A DNA stretch of 64,000 nt, taken from the NCBI GenBank assembly GCA_022606135.1, contig JABYQN010000007.1, positions 62,001 to 126,000 of the forward strand. The letters are read 5' to 3'. This document shows, one piece after another, positions 1-11,192 of this stretch. The DNA is from Fomes fomentarius (taxonomy: Eukaryota > Basidiomycota > Agaricomycetes > Polyporales > Polyporaceae). Position 1 is the stretch's first letter, and every line of letters starts with the position of its first letter. The notes beneath the pieces are model-generated. The model saw only the letters and a program-made list of their open reading frames with translations, did not search any database and had not been told where the DNA came from. A program made the translations under genes and the position numbers.

Positions 1-1096
1 CACACGTGTGCATACTCATACTTGACCCCCTTGCCCTTGTGCTTTGCACTCTCCCGGTCGCCTGGCGCCGTTCGCTCGTTCTCCACATGACGTCGTTCGA
101 AGTCAGACCCCCTCCCTCTCTCTCGCTCGCAAAACATCCTGGTCTCCCTCGCTCGTTACCGTGTGCTAGCACTAGTACTGGTATTGGTACTGTAAACTGT
201 GCTGCCGGACGCGAGAACGAGAACGAATCCTGGAGTGACCGCGGATTGTGCCCATGTTTGTGATGTATCCTTAGTTGTACATGTACTTATGTAGTGTGTA
301 GGAGTACGCATCCAGCCAGCATTATCCTACATAAGTATACTGCTCTTACCCACTTCCGAACTTGTGTGATTCCGGCGTTGTATACAGTAAGTATATGGGC
401 CGACGAGCGCAGGTGGTAGTGTGTGAACGTCGGTGCTTTATATGACGTGCGTGGTTGCGGTTGCCTGGTGAGTAAACGAAGTGGTGGGGTGGATGGCGCC
501 TGAGTCGACCTGGTGAACTAAAGGACATCATGATGGTGATCTTCGTATGCTCGTAGACCATTCAGCCAGGGGTGGGCGCGGACTGATAGAAAGAGAGCTC
601 TCGTCTGTACATGTCTGTACGAGCGGACCGTGCGATACCGGGGCGTAAGGAACCTGATTGCGGATGGTGATATGTACTGCACCGATGTCATCAGTACCTT
701 ACAAAATGAAAAGTGCTAATGAACTGAGCGCATGGGACTCACCTGCAACTTCTGAGATCCGAGCGGGATAGATGATCGCCAGCTGCGCGGGCCGCAAGAG
801 ACTTTTCAGGTCCCTTCCACCACTTCATCCTCCATCACAGTCCGCAGGTCCATCATCCATCCACCACGTCCATCCAACCAACAAAAAAACGGCGCCCACT
901 AAGTATGTAGGTGCTCACCATCGAACTCGGCCAGCGACCGGCGACCACCATCTCCCTGACCGCCGCAACAGACACCAGATAATGATTTGCACGATACCTC
1001 TCCAGGCATAGACGGCCCAACCCAAGCCTGCAATCCTTCCCACCTCCAAATAAAGCCCTCGCAGAGTAAGCGCAGAGTCTTCATTACATTACGGCC
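1..1096. other. No gene recognised
   Basis: Short open frames occur on both strands, but none shows a family motif or a convincing set of splice sites. A pyrimidine-rich stretch (CTCTCTCTCGCTCG) lies near 112-127. The segment may be downstream sequence of the small minus-strand gene at 1097 plus the flank of a gene outside the window. Confidence 0.4.
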
Positions 1097-1476
1097 TCAC
1101 GAGTCCGGGTCCTTGGGCAACTTCGCAGCCTCCTCCGCCGCCCTGCGTCTTCCGCCGAGCATGAGCGTAACATAGTCCGCACCGCCCAGGACGGGCCCGT
1201 CGCCCTCAGCGCGCTTGTGTCTGCTCGCCTTGGCCTTCAGCCCTGCGTGTTTCTTCTGCTCTTTCGCTGTGGGTGCGGACGCAGCGGGCTTCGGGGCGGG
1301 CTTCAATGGTGCGATAGCCTGCAGAGACCGAGACGTCGAGCCCGATCCGGCGCTGCTCGTCGTTTTCTTCTGCTGCAATCCCCACCATTTCTCAGTCAAA
1401 CGCGTACGTTCGTGTGTGCACATATTATGAGACATCTGCACACCTGTCGTTTGTGGAACTTCGCACTGCGTCCCAT
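1097..1476 (-). CDS. Small basic protein, unknown function (102 aa)
   Basis: Two exons join in phase: 1476..1444 (11 codons, starting MGRSAKFHKRQ) and 1372..1097. The donor CAG|GTGTGC and the acceptor TTGCAG|CAG are both canonical. The product of 102 residues is rich in Lys, Ala and Ser. It has a Pro/Ala/Lys linker (about residues 30-60) and ends in a segment with GGADYVTLMLGGRRRAAEEA that looks like a conserved helix. The basic start and composition suggest a nuclear or nucleolar protein, but I do not recognise the family and give no function. The open frame alone runs further upstream to 1441; I prefer the spliced start because it gives a compact Met-initiated N-terminus and removes a stretch without protein-like composition. 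Confidence 0.6.
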
Positions 1477-3180
1477 CTTGGCACTGGGTCGACGACTGGA
1501 AGCAAGATTTGCGAGCGCCTAATCCCGACTTTGTATATCCGCGGCATCCCGGTCCGGGGCTTCGACACGGAGCATACTCAGACTAGAGTTCTGTCGAAGA
1601 GGTGCTAGACGGGCTGCGACGAGGAGGAATGCAACGGTGCCAAAAACACGTCTGTGATATAAGCCAACTGAGTACTAGCTCCCCAGCCGCGTACTGTGTC
1701 GTTCAAGGACTGTGTGAATCCGAGATGCCCAAATTCTTCGTTGCCATACCCTCGATCGACATGGTGAGGTCGTCACGAACGTGCTTCATATACTTGCAAT
1801 TGGCATGCATACAGTGGTCCAACAACAGTCGTAAAGTACATTGTCATGTTCATGATACCTCCTCCTCTTTGACACGGAATTGTATACACCATCCCGGGCC
1901 CTATAAGTAGTAGAACGTGGAGTCGATGTCCGTATGGCTCCGACGGCGGTGAAGCCACCAAATATTGGCAATAATTGTCGACTCTTCTGAATAACACGGT
2001 CCACCTTCACAGCGGCGCTGACAATGGCATGAAAGGTGCTTCCGATAGTCTAGACCATTCGATTTATACCGAGTGGCTCGTAGACGACTATCGATGAATA
2101 GCCAGGCGATCTCGGGCACCGTCTCGCTCTTAGCCCGATGAGGCCGACGTTGCATTCGCCCTGTCAGAGGCGCCACCGCACCCTAAACAGATATCTGAAG
2201 TTAGCAATCGCAAGATCTATCCACCCCGAAAGATAAGCAGAGAAGTACAAGCAAACCTGGTCTCGCCGACACGCATCGCGCTATACTTCTCGGGATGCTT
2301 CCTAGTCATACCTTATATGCCATAAGGACTACTCCCGCGAACGTATGTGATGTGAACGAAGCTCCACGGTGCGGTCGAATGTCCATCAATTTAGACAAAA
2401 AGAAATATAAGAATCGTTCTTCGTGAAGAGACGTATAGACGTCGCGGCTTCAGACTTATTCCTATGGCATGGTTCTTGGACTCGGAACCGCCGTAAGCCA
2501 TACGTACTAGTAGCGGCCAACTCGGGCTTGACTGGTGACCGGTGACCTGGAATTCTTCTGTGACTATCGGCATCGGCGTTCAACGCAGGCTATGTCACTA
2601 CAAGAGAAGCGACCACCGCGGCCGTCGTGAAGTCCTTGCAACGTCTTCGAGTACGAGGACTCGAAGTAGCGTGCCACTCGATGTATGCCCGTCGGCAGCT
2701 AACGTAAGGTGGTGCCATACTCTTTGTATTAGTATGAACGTGTATCAACACTTACCACCGGTGCGCGGGCTGCGGTGGTCCTCTTGATACCCGGCTAATG
2801 TGGTTACCAGCCTCAAGGCTCACTGTCGTATTCACAGTTCATGAGGACCGAGAGCTAATCGGCTGCTTAGTATCTCGTGCCATGTTTGAGTGCATTACTC
2901 ATTGAGATGGTGCCACATCTCGCAAGACTTGAGCTGCAGAGCGATTGTCGATGCTAGGAAATAACAAGAGAAAGAGCAAATAGACGCTGGTGTGGAAAGT
3001 GCGTCGGAAAATCCCGTCCTGTCAGAAACCGTCACAATTTTCAACACACCAGCCTGAGTATTCGACTTCCTGGACGTCGTCTGTCGTACACGCTAGAGTA
3101 CACATTCCGAACCTCCTTCATCTCACTCTCAGAGTCCGAGCTATATGTCCATATCAGATTAACCTAGGTGACTGTCCGTC
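1477..3180. other. Intergenic, no gene recognised
   Basis: About 1.7 kb with only short open frames and no family motif on either strand. A TATA-like CTATAAGTAG occurs near 1901 but precedes no coding region that I can identify. Confidence 0.4.
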
Positions 3181-4497
3181 CTAGTTCTTCTTCCACCCCG
3201 TCCTCCGGATGTAGTCTCGCCCAGCTGCGTCAGCAGCCTTGATCGCTCCATAGACCAGGTCAACGTTGATCACCCTGTCCAAATTCCAAATCGTCTCGCC
3301 CTCCGCGCAGGCAAGCTCAGCAACACGCCGGAGGTCCTCGTCCTTGACGTTCGGAATACCGAGCAGCTCGAAGTTCACCGGCAGGTCGACAGAGAGCATG
3401 AACTCGATATAACGGTCGAGTTCCGAGGTCGGTACGCCGTCGAGGACGAGCTGACAAATCGTTCCAAATGCGACTGTGGATAGTCAGATTGAGAAGGGCG
3501 TATTAGCTTGCGAACACACAAAAGCCATCAGGTGCGTGCGTACCTTTCTCGCCGTGCAGCAGCGTGTGCAACTCTTCTATTGCCGTCATGCCGTTATGGA
3601 TCTATGGACGAATCAGCCCCCTGCGACCAGATCAAGTATACGTTTATCGCAACATACGGCATGTGCAGCAGCCAATCCTCCCGATTCAAACCCAAGTCCA
3701 GACAAGAGGGTGTTCGCCTCGACGACAGCCTCCAGCGCAGGCGTGACCGCATGCGCCTTGTTCGCCTCGTACGCCTGCTTCCCGTACTTGAACAAGATCT
3801 CCTCGCACTTTTGGCAGATCGCAGAAGAGACCTCGGTCTGCAAGCCTCCACCAAAGTTGGTGCTGTTCGTGCACCGCCTCGCCTCGACGTTGGTCGCGAT
3901 CGCGTCGCCCATGCCCGCCGCGAGGAAGCGCGGAGGTGCCTTGGACACCACCGTCGTATCGACGAGGACGATGGTCGGATTCTTGTCGAAGAACGTGTAG
4001 CAGTGGAACTCCCCTGACGGGCGGTAGAGCACGGAGAGTGCTGAGCATGGCGCATCGGTCGACGCCGTGGTTGGGATGACTGCGACCTGGAGCGCGAGGC
4101 CGTCTGCGACGGTTTTGGCGGTGTCGATGGTCTTGCCGCCGCCGAGAGCGATGACGAAGTCGGAGGACTTCTCGCGACCGAGTCCGCTGAGGCGATCGAC
4201 TTCCTCTCGCGAGGCCTCGCCGCCAAAGACAGCACGGTAGACTTTGAATTGAGATGCCTCGAGTGCACTCACGAGACTCTTTCCGGCTATGTGATTATTG
4301 GTGGAAGCTCTTCAGTGATACGTAGTAAGCACATAGGGGTGCGTACCAATATCCCAGACAATCTCATCACAAATGATAAGAGGTGCCTTTCCTAGCTTTG
4401 AGAGGTACTTGGCGGCATTGTGAATAGCGTAAGGACCCTGGATGTATTTTGAGGGAGATTGGAAGAGGCGTTCTGTAACCTTGTTCGGGTTAGGCAT
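3181..4497 (-). CDS. Glycerol dehydrogenase (GldA-like, iron-containing ADH superfamily)
   Basis: NAD-dependent, metal-dependent oxidation of glycerol to dihydroxyacetone is the family reaction. Four exons (4497..4347, 4286..3658, 3601..3544, 3473..3181) total 1131 nt and encode 376 aa, the usual length. The protein starts MPNPNKVTERLFQSP. The glycine-rich nucleotide loop ALGGGKTIDTAK, the TTASTDAPCSALSVLY segment, GMGDAIAT, and the two metal-ligand histidines in HAIHNG and LLHGEKVAFG are all present. The tail IRRTGWKKN is unremarkable. The short third exon (58 nt) carries the conserved histidine region. No signal peptide is visible, so a cytosolic enzyme is inferred. The gene lies tail-to-head with the MATE gene on the same strand and probably has its own promoter. 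Confidence 0.93.
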
Positions 4498-4958
4498 GTT
4501 AGAGTAAGTAGAGTGAAGGGTGTCAATGTGTGTGGAGGAGTGCAGACGATCGATATGGATGACCTCATATACTACGCCACGATTGCCACGGCTCAGTCCA
4601 TTTGAGTCTGGGCCTTGGAGATATACTCGTTGAGTCCGAGTTGGACCCGAGTTGGACCATACGGATCCACGAATCTTCGGGCCGAGCACTGTACACACCT
4701 TCTATACTGTTGTTGGCGGGACTGGAGCGCAAGTCGAGAGCGGACGCAGAGGCAAATATAGCTTCGCACTCCTGCCGGCCGGTCGAATGCTGTCTAGACC
4801 AAATGCCAGTGGCTGATGACAGCGTGGCTCAGAATTATAACCTCTACTACTAGTACCGTCTCTAAAACAGTCAACGCACATTACAACTACAAAGATACAA
4901 CTTCTAGCAACTTCTGGTGAAAGAGGGGTGAGTATTTGGCCCCCAAGTCTCGGCCCGT
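4498..4958. promoter_or_regulatory. Spacer between MATE 3' end and glycerol dehydrogenase start
   Basis: The 461 bp hold the 3' flank of the MATE gene and the presumed promoter and 5' leader of the minus-strand glycerol dehydrogenase. I see no coding exon. No clear TATA box or regulatory repeat was found. Confidence 0.4.
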
Positions 4959-7214
4959 TCAAGACGCCCAGTATCCACTTTCACGTTCTTGTCGTCTCTT
5001 CGCCTCCGCACGATTCCGTTCAATGCCACGCTGCACTTCTCTCTCCCAGTCGGTACCGAGCCAGACCACGCCATATTCACTGAGGCCAACGATAAACAAT
5101 GCGACGACTTGTCCTGTGACGCCGTGAGGGTGTAGTCTTCAGTCGAGTGCTCACCATACGTACCGATCCAAAGCCCTTGGAGGCCGAGGTGTGTTCTTTG
5201 ATGGAACGCCAGGGTAATGCCCAGCGGTAAGGCGATCACGTAATAAGCAATCAAGTTGAAGAACGCTCCCAGATGTTGACGACCTGCACCATGCATTGTG
5301 AGCGCAGCGAACCAATGCCATCTACACAAGGACATACCTTGGCCACGGAGAACGCCTCCACACGAGCCTGCTAGACCGTCCGCAATCTAGAGCCATGCCG
5401 CGTCATGCAACATCCATAGGACCCTAGAGAACGAGACGTACTTGGAAGGAGGCAACAAGCGGCATAACCTTACTGACAAGCTCGACTACGGCATCGTCGT
5501 CACTATAGAGGTAACCGAATACCTAGAAGGACCCGATGACCACGAAGATGATCACAATGCAGGTCAATCTCTTTCTAGAGCCTCCTATGTGTTCCGTGAC
5601 TTACGTCCTTCGTAGCCACGAGTACCGTCATGACGATCACTCCGACTACCACGCTGAGAAGCGCGGATGCATGGCTAGCACGCTTTGCTGCAATCGGCGC
5701 ACGGGCGCCGATAAAGTTGCCGACGCGGGCAGAAGCAGCAACACCTGACGTTATCGCACAAGGTTAAACACAATCCATGGACGGTCTACTTGGGTGTCAA
5801 AGATGACAGACCTATACCGAATGGTATGGTGTTCAAGACTGGATTGAAATCATCAGTAGTACTTGAGAGCGGATAGAAGGTGTCCCACCTTGATCTGTGG
5901 TCATTATGACCGACTGTGCTGCCAGAGGAAGGGAACCTAGTTGACCCGCTGCTAACGCAACAATTTCGAAGGCAGCCCTAATACATAGCGGATCCGTAAA
6001 TGAAGAAGCCGATAAGTGGTAATTTTGACGCACCACTCAGTACCGACCATGAGAATGCCTGGAACCGCAAGCTTGAGGAAGTCGTAACAGCTGCCTGGGT
6101 CCAGAACAACGGCAGGTCGGAAGCCCGCCCAAGTACCGTTCCTCCGGTGCGTGGGCGACAATGCCGTCACGCACGCAAGAAGCGCAAAGCACAGCCAGAA
6201 CGTTAGGGAGATAGCGAGGGGGGCGCCGAGGAGCCCCAGGCGCGTAAAGTGCACAAAATACACGTTGAGGGCGAGGTTGACAGGCGCGACCGCGACCAAC
6301 ACGTAAGTCGCTGCACGCATGATCCCTGCGCAAATACGAATATGAGCACGAGCACGAAGGTCAGGGTTCCAAGTCACTGAGTCAGATCCGCCCGGGCTTG
6401 AGGCGGAACACAAGGACCCCACGCGCGTCGGAGTGAATGAGCGTGCTAGAAATAAGCCGGGATAACGTACCCTGACATTGCAAATATTTTTTCAAGCTCT
6501 CGAAGCCTATGTAACCTGGTGCACCGACGATCAAGACGCGTAGGAAGGACTGCACGTCACGGCTGAGACGCTCTTCCTGGCCGAGGAGGAGAAGGACTGG
6601 GTGTATGAATGCCCAAAGGACACCGATGGGTATGAAGAGGAGCCAGAGGAGCAGAATACATCGTTGCAGGTGGATCGACATCGACGGACGATCACCTCCA
6701 GTGAACGCTTGTGATCCGAGGGTGTCGAGGGCAGTTGTGCCGCCAAGTGCGATGCACCACCCTGGTTAGTCGTGAGCCTCTCTAACATATCGATGATGCT
6801 GCCGTATCGATCGCACCTAGGACCATGGCCAGCATCAGCGAGAAGGCAGCTGTAGACAGTTCATCGGGGCCAAGACGGCCCACGACGAGCACAGAGACGG
6901 TGTTTATGGAGTTTTGAAGAACATAAGAGAGAATGACTGAAAGAAAATCATCAGAAATGACGGTCCAGAGCCAATGGGGTTACAAGAAACTCACTAGGGA
7001 TTGAGTCGATGACGATAGAAGAAAAGAGCACGCCGAGCGCTTGATTCTCCCCGTGACCGTATTCCGAATCCGATTCGGCAGGCACTGAGTCGGCTGGCCC
7101 CAACGTCGAGTCGGTTGTCGTCGCGCTCAACGTCGGAGACATAGTATGTCGTTGTAGAGGCGAGTCCTGAAGCAATGGTTGTTGCTCATTGGTACGGTAC
7201 GTCGAGAAAATCAT
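4959..7214 (-). CDS. MATE family multidrug/toxin efflux transporter
   Basis: Proton- or sodium-coupled antiporter of the multidrug and toxic compound extrusion family, predicted to lie in the plasma or vacuolar membrane. Eleven exons (7214..6995, 6936..6817, 6761..6471, 6325..6034, 5977..5889, 5838..5812, 5744..5605, 5522..5442, 5386..5338, 5283..5164, 5113..4959) total 1584 nt, 527 aa. The first ~65 residues are a hydrophilic cytosolic tail. Family motifs follow: [23 protein letters not shown] in the first repeat, and [28 protein letters not shown] and [17 protein letters not shown] in the second. About 12 hydrophobic segments are visible, as expected. Exon 6 is only 27 nt. The C-terminus is an Arg/Glu-rich tail ending GYWAS. 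It is divergent from the agmatinase gene across 410 bp. Substrate cannot be told from sequence. Confidence 0.93.
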
Positions 7215-7624
7215 AACGGCGGTCTCAGTGATCTGAATGATTTGGGGGAAGTGTGTTGCACTGTTCTACTGTGTGACGACTCCGCTCTTTTAACCTACAC
7301 GTTTCATGCATGCAGCCACTATTAAGAATAGGAAGAACTGATTGTGCTCAATGCTGCTTCATGCGTTCAAGGCTAAACCGAATATGGACATGGTCCGTGA
7401 CAACCCCACAAAGATGGCATAATGACGTTCGTTCCCTACTCCGCCCTCTTCCGGAAGACGATACCCGTGCACATGGTAAGTGAGGTCGTGAGGGTCACAT
7501 CCGCGTTTGAAAATTCCCTCGCTTATCTTCTGGACCCTATGGAATGGGATTTAAGGCTAGCTGACGGCGTGCTTACAGCCCATCGCCACCCTCATCGCGA
7601 CCCCGACGTGCCTCCTACCTCAGC
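7215..7624. promoter_or_regulatory. Shared divergent promoter, MATE / agmatinase
   Basis: This 410-bp interval separates the start codons of two divergent genes and must hold both 5' leaders and promoters. I see no coding exon and no strong TATA box. It may allow joint control of the transporter and the agmatinase, but that is inference. Confidence 0.5.
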
Positions 7625-9228
7625 ATGTTTTCCTATCTCTCTATTCTTCTCGCACTCGCTACTCTTGTGGCCTCCGATCACGATGATCACGACCATGGTA
7701 TGCAAATGCCGCTCGATTATGTCAAATATCCCTACCAGGCGGTTTATTACCCTGGCGATAACGACGGTATGTTGTCTTCACGATCACGGCTCTCGTAAGA
7801 TACTGACATGCCTGTAATAGTCACTGCGGATTCAGTTTTCTCTGGTATCGCTACATTTGCCAAGCTGCCCTGGGTGCAATGCCTGGGTAAAGACAAGGAC
7901 ACTCCCTTCGACATTGCCTTCATCGGAGCGCCGTTCGTACGTCCTGAGATCACACCCATCCACACATGCCCTCTGATCGAACGTTTTTCAGGACACCGGT
8001 ACCTCTTACCGTCCCGGCGCCCGCTTCGGGCCTGCGGGTATCCGTGCAGGGTCGCGTCGTCTGACCTTGTACGGGGGTTACAACGTCCCCCTGGCTGTGA
8101 ACCCTTTCCTCGCTGGTCTCAAGTTGGTCGACTGCGGTGATATACCGGTCACGCCTTATGATAACAACTACGCAATTAAGCAGATCGAGGATGGCCACAA
8201 GGCACTGCTTCACCGCCCTACCTTCTCTGCCCTTGGGAACGATACGGTGACCGGGAAGCCTCTCGTTCCGATCTCAGCTGACGGCAAGCATCATCCGCGC
8301 GTCATCACTCTGGGAGGTGACCACACCATTGTCCTTCCACTACTCCGTTCTATCTACAGTGCCTACGGACAGATCTCCGTTATCCACTTCGATAGCCATC
8401 TGGACACCTGGAAGCCTGAGGTCTTTGGTGGCGCGCCGTCCCAGCAAGCGGCGATCAATCACGGCACGTACTTCTATTGGGCCAGTCAGGAGGGCCTGAT
8501 CAAGAACGGGTCATCTATTGCAAGTGTCCATTTTCTTAGTCTTCTCTCTCCACGCGCTCTTCTTCGTTCCCTCGTCGGGAAAAACTGGTGATCCTAGTTG
8601 ATCGTGTTGCTTACAGCATGGCGCTATTCGCACCACGCTTTCCGGACCAGCTGACTACTCGAATGATGACGCATCCGGATTCCAACGCATCGAGGCCCGT
8701 GAGATCGACACTATCGGTATGTCATGGTCTTGCACATTGTCCACGTCGTGGGTCGAGTCGCTGACTTACCATCCGCCTGTTCGCCTGCAGGCACCGATGG
8801 TATCATCAAGAAAATCCGTGAGACGGTAGGGGACAAGCCCGTCTATCTCTCTATCGATGTAAGTAGCGGCCAATCGTAAACTTTACCTGACGACAGTACT
8901 GAGCGCATGCATTCTTGGGCTAGATTGACTCCATCGACCCTGCGTTTGCGCCCGCGACTGGTACACCGGAGACTGGCGGCTGGTCGACGAGGGAGCTGCG
9001 AACGATCTTGCGAGGCCTCGATGGCTTGCACATCGTGTCTGCCGACATTGTCGAAGTAGCTCCGGCGTACGACACAAATGCCGAGCTGACCACGATGGCT
9101 GCAGCGGACGTAAGTACGTCGTGGACGTTTGTCAGACCGGATCGCTCACGCCGGCATCCGATCCATAGGTCCTGTTCGAGGTGCTGAGTGTGATGGCTAA
9201 GACTCCATTAGGTAAGGTCGCAGAGTAG
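7625..9228 (+). CDS. Secreted agmatinase / arginase-family ureohydrolase
   Basis: Hydrolyses agmatine to putrescine and urea, or a related guanidino substrate, with a binuclear manganese centre. Seven exons (7625..7766, 7821..7936, 7992..8519, 8617..8716, 8791..8858, 8924..9109, 9169..9228) total 1200 nt, 399 aa. Residues 1-17 ([17 protein letters not shown]) form a signal peptide, so the enzyme probably enters the secretory pathway. A short His/Asp-rich stretch, DHDDHDHG, follows directly. Family signatures are intact: [17 protein letters not shown] (a serine in place of the usual alanine of DAHxD) and [19 protein letters not shown], giving the metal ligands. Intron 3 (8520-8616) uses a GC donor (ATT|GCAAGT). 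The exact substrate is uncertain; fungal paralogues of this type are often annotated only as agmatinase. Confidence 0.93.
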
Positions 9229-11192
9229 GGAGTTCCTAGGATTACGGCACAGGGTGCGGAAGTTCCAACGGCTGTCAGTTATGCCTTTCGGAATATGTTG
9301 TATGCCACATGCGTGTTTCTCTTCGAATCTTCTTTACAATGGATGCCACAGAGCTTTGAGTTCCGTGAGCTTAAGAGATTCATGCGTAACGTTATTGCTA
9401 TCTTCTCGACATTATCGCTTAGCCTCGTGGTGAGTTACCTGCGTGATTGCTCGGAAGCTTACGATAAGTCGGTCCGGGCTCTCAGGCAGGCGGACAATCA
9501 GCGCCAGCGCGACGACGCATGCTGGCAGCCATTCAATGATTCCACTTGCCCCACCGTGAGAGCTGTAGACCGGAGTGGCGAAAGGAGTTAAGGCGATGGG
9601 TGGGTTCTCACGAGGTGTTGTTCTTAGATGACTTCCTAATCGGAACGTGCACCTCCACCAGGCGGTGACAAAGCGCCCACTACGTGGTCAAACAAGTCAC
9701 AACGGGCCCTGCCACGATGCATGACTCGTGCATGACTCTCTGGAGTGGATCTCTCGACTCGGAGCGTTGTTCAGTCTGCTCTAGAATTTTGAAATTGCCG
9801 GTACTATGAGAGCTCTATTCTCATGATCATACATGATGCATGATCGAGCGTCCTGCATGCGACCTCGAGGCCGGTATCTCCAAACGACAAGAGACATCGT
9901 GGTGGCCGCGGACTTGAAGGTTTTCACGGATGCACCCGCGGATCATCATAGATGAGACCCACGGTGACGCACAACGGCATATCATGCTTTCTCATCATTG
10001 TAAGTCCGCTTCCTCAATCCGAACGCTTGTCCTTAGCGAAAGTGGCCGTGCATACCATGCCCTCATCTTCCGATTGGAAGCAGAGAGGCACCGGGTCGCG
10101 ATCTTTCCTTCTCCCGGTCTGCCTGCTTTGCACTCTCCTGCGACCTATCGCGGGTAGCATTACGGCACAGCGCGCTGCGCCCCACTGCGGCGTTCAGAAA
10201 ATGGTTTATCCCTGTCTGCGATCTAACCTTCTAAGGGCCTCGCTCAGTTTATTTTTGCCTATCTGTGAATGTAATCATACCTGATTCGAAACAACCATCC
10301 ATTAGCGAGGAAGCCAAAGTCATCATCGTCGGGTAATCGAAAAAAGTCGGTTGCCGAACGCGACGTTCACTGGTACTTACCAGGAAAAAGTGAGCATCCA
10401 ACATGACGACTATCGTCTTCTCTGTAGTTCGGATTATCCAGATAGTTTCACTTACTGGGCAGCTGAGATTGAACTTGTGACATTGACTTGTCCGGTCTGA
10501 AGCACTCACCATCGCCACATGACGGCAAAAACGACACACGATCGCTGCCATTCTGGATAGTGCCGTCAGAACCTCTCGTAACAGCGGGCGAACATCGTAC
10601 CTGGATTCTATCTGATCGCTCGGTCCTTAGTACTTAGCAAAGGAATGAATTTGCCTACTTCCCTCGCTAGCCAAATGTTACCGCCGCATCCCGCATCCAG
10701 TCACCTTCGCGAAGCGGCGGCCGTGAGTTCGTCCATATCCGTCGCCTTCCTAGACTTCCTCCTTGCTGATACAGGGTTTCAGATGACCAGCCATGCGCCT
10801 GGCCATGCTATGGGCTGCGAGAGGTTTGCCAAGTCGGTCATTCACCTACGGTCCGTGACGGACACGCAGACCTTCGTTTAGGGCCCTGTTCCTCGTGTCT
10901 GGTCCTCATGGATGTCTTCACGTGTGACACACACCCTCCATCGTACCCGCATGACTGGACAATAGTAAGATATGTACTTCGTACCGAACAGTTCGAGCTT
11001 CCTTCAGCTGTGTGTGACCAGCAATAGACAGCTTGCTACGAAAGCTACATAACTCACGGCCATAACTCTTGAGTTCGACGCTTCCGCACGTCTCAACCAT
11101 GCCCATAGAGGCCATGTCGAAACTTATATTCTTGAAACCCCCTGCTACTTCCCACGTCGTACAAAACGACGCATACTCGCCAGGATGCTCCC
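9229..11192. other. Long gene-free spacer
   Basis: Nearly 2 kb between the 3' ends of the agmatinase and the Gfo/Idh gene. Open frames are short and overlap on both strands without family motifs. A repeated GCATGACTC occurs near 9718-9738, and AT-rich palindromic sequence (TCATGATCATACATGATGCATGATC) lies near 9822-9846. The open frame at 10645-10881 (78 codons) shows no recognisable domain. Confidence 0.4.

Noticed and set aside
3594..4268. 224-codon minus-strand frame within glycerol dehydrogenase
   Set aside because: Same strand but the wrong frame; Arg/Ser-rich translation of GC-rich codons. The overlapping frame carries all GldA motifs.
9930..10881. Plus-strand frames of 75-110 codons in the 9.2-11.2 kb spacer
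   Set aside because: No motif, no splice partners and no sign of coding composition.
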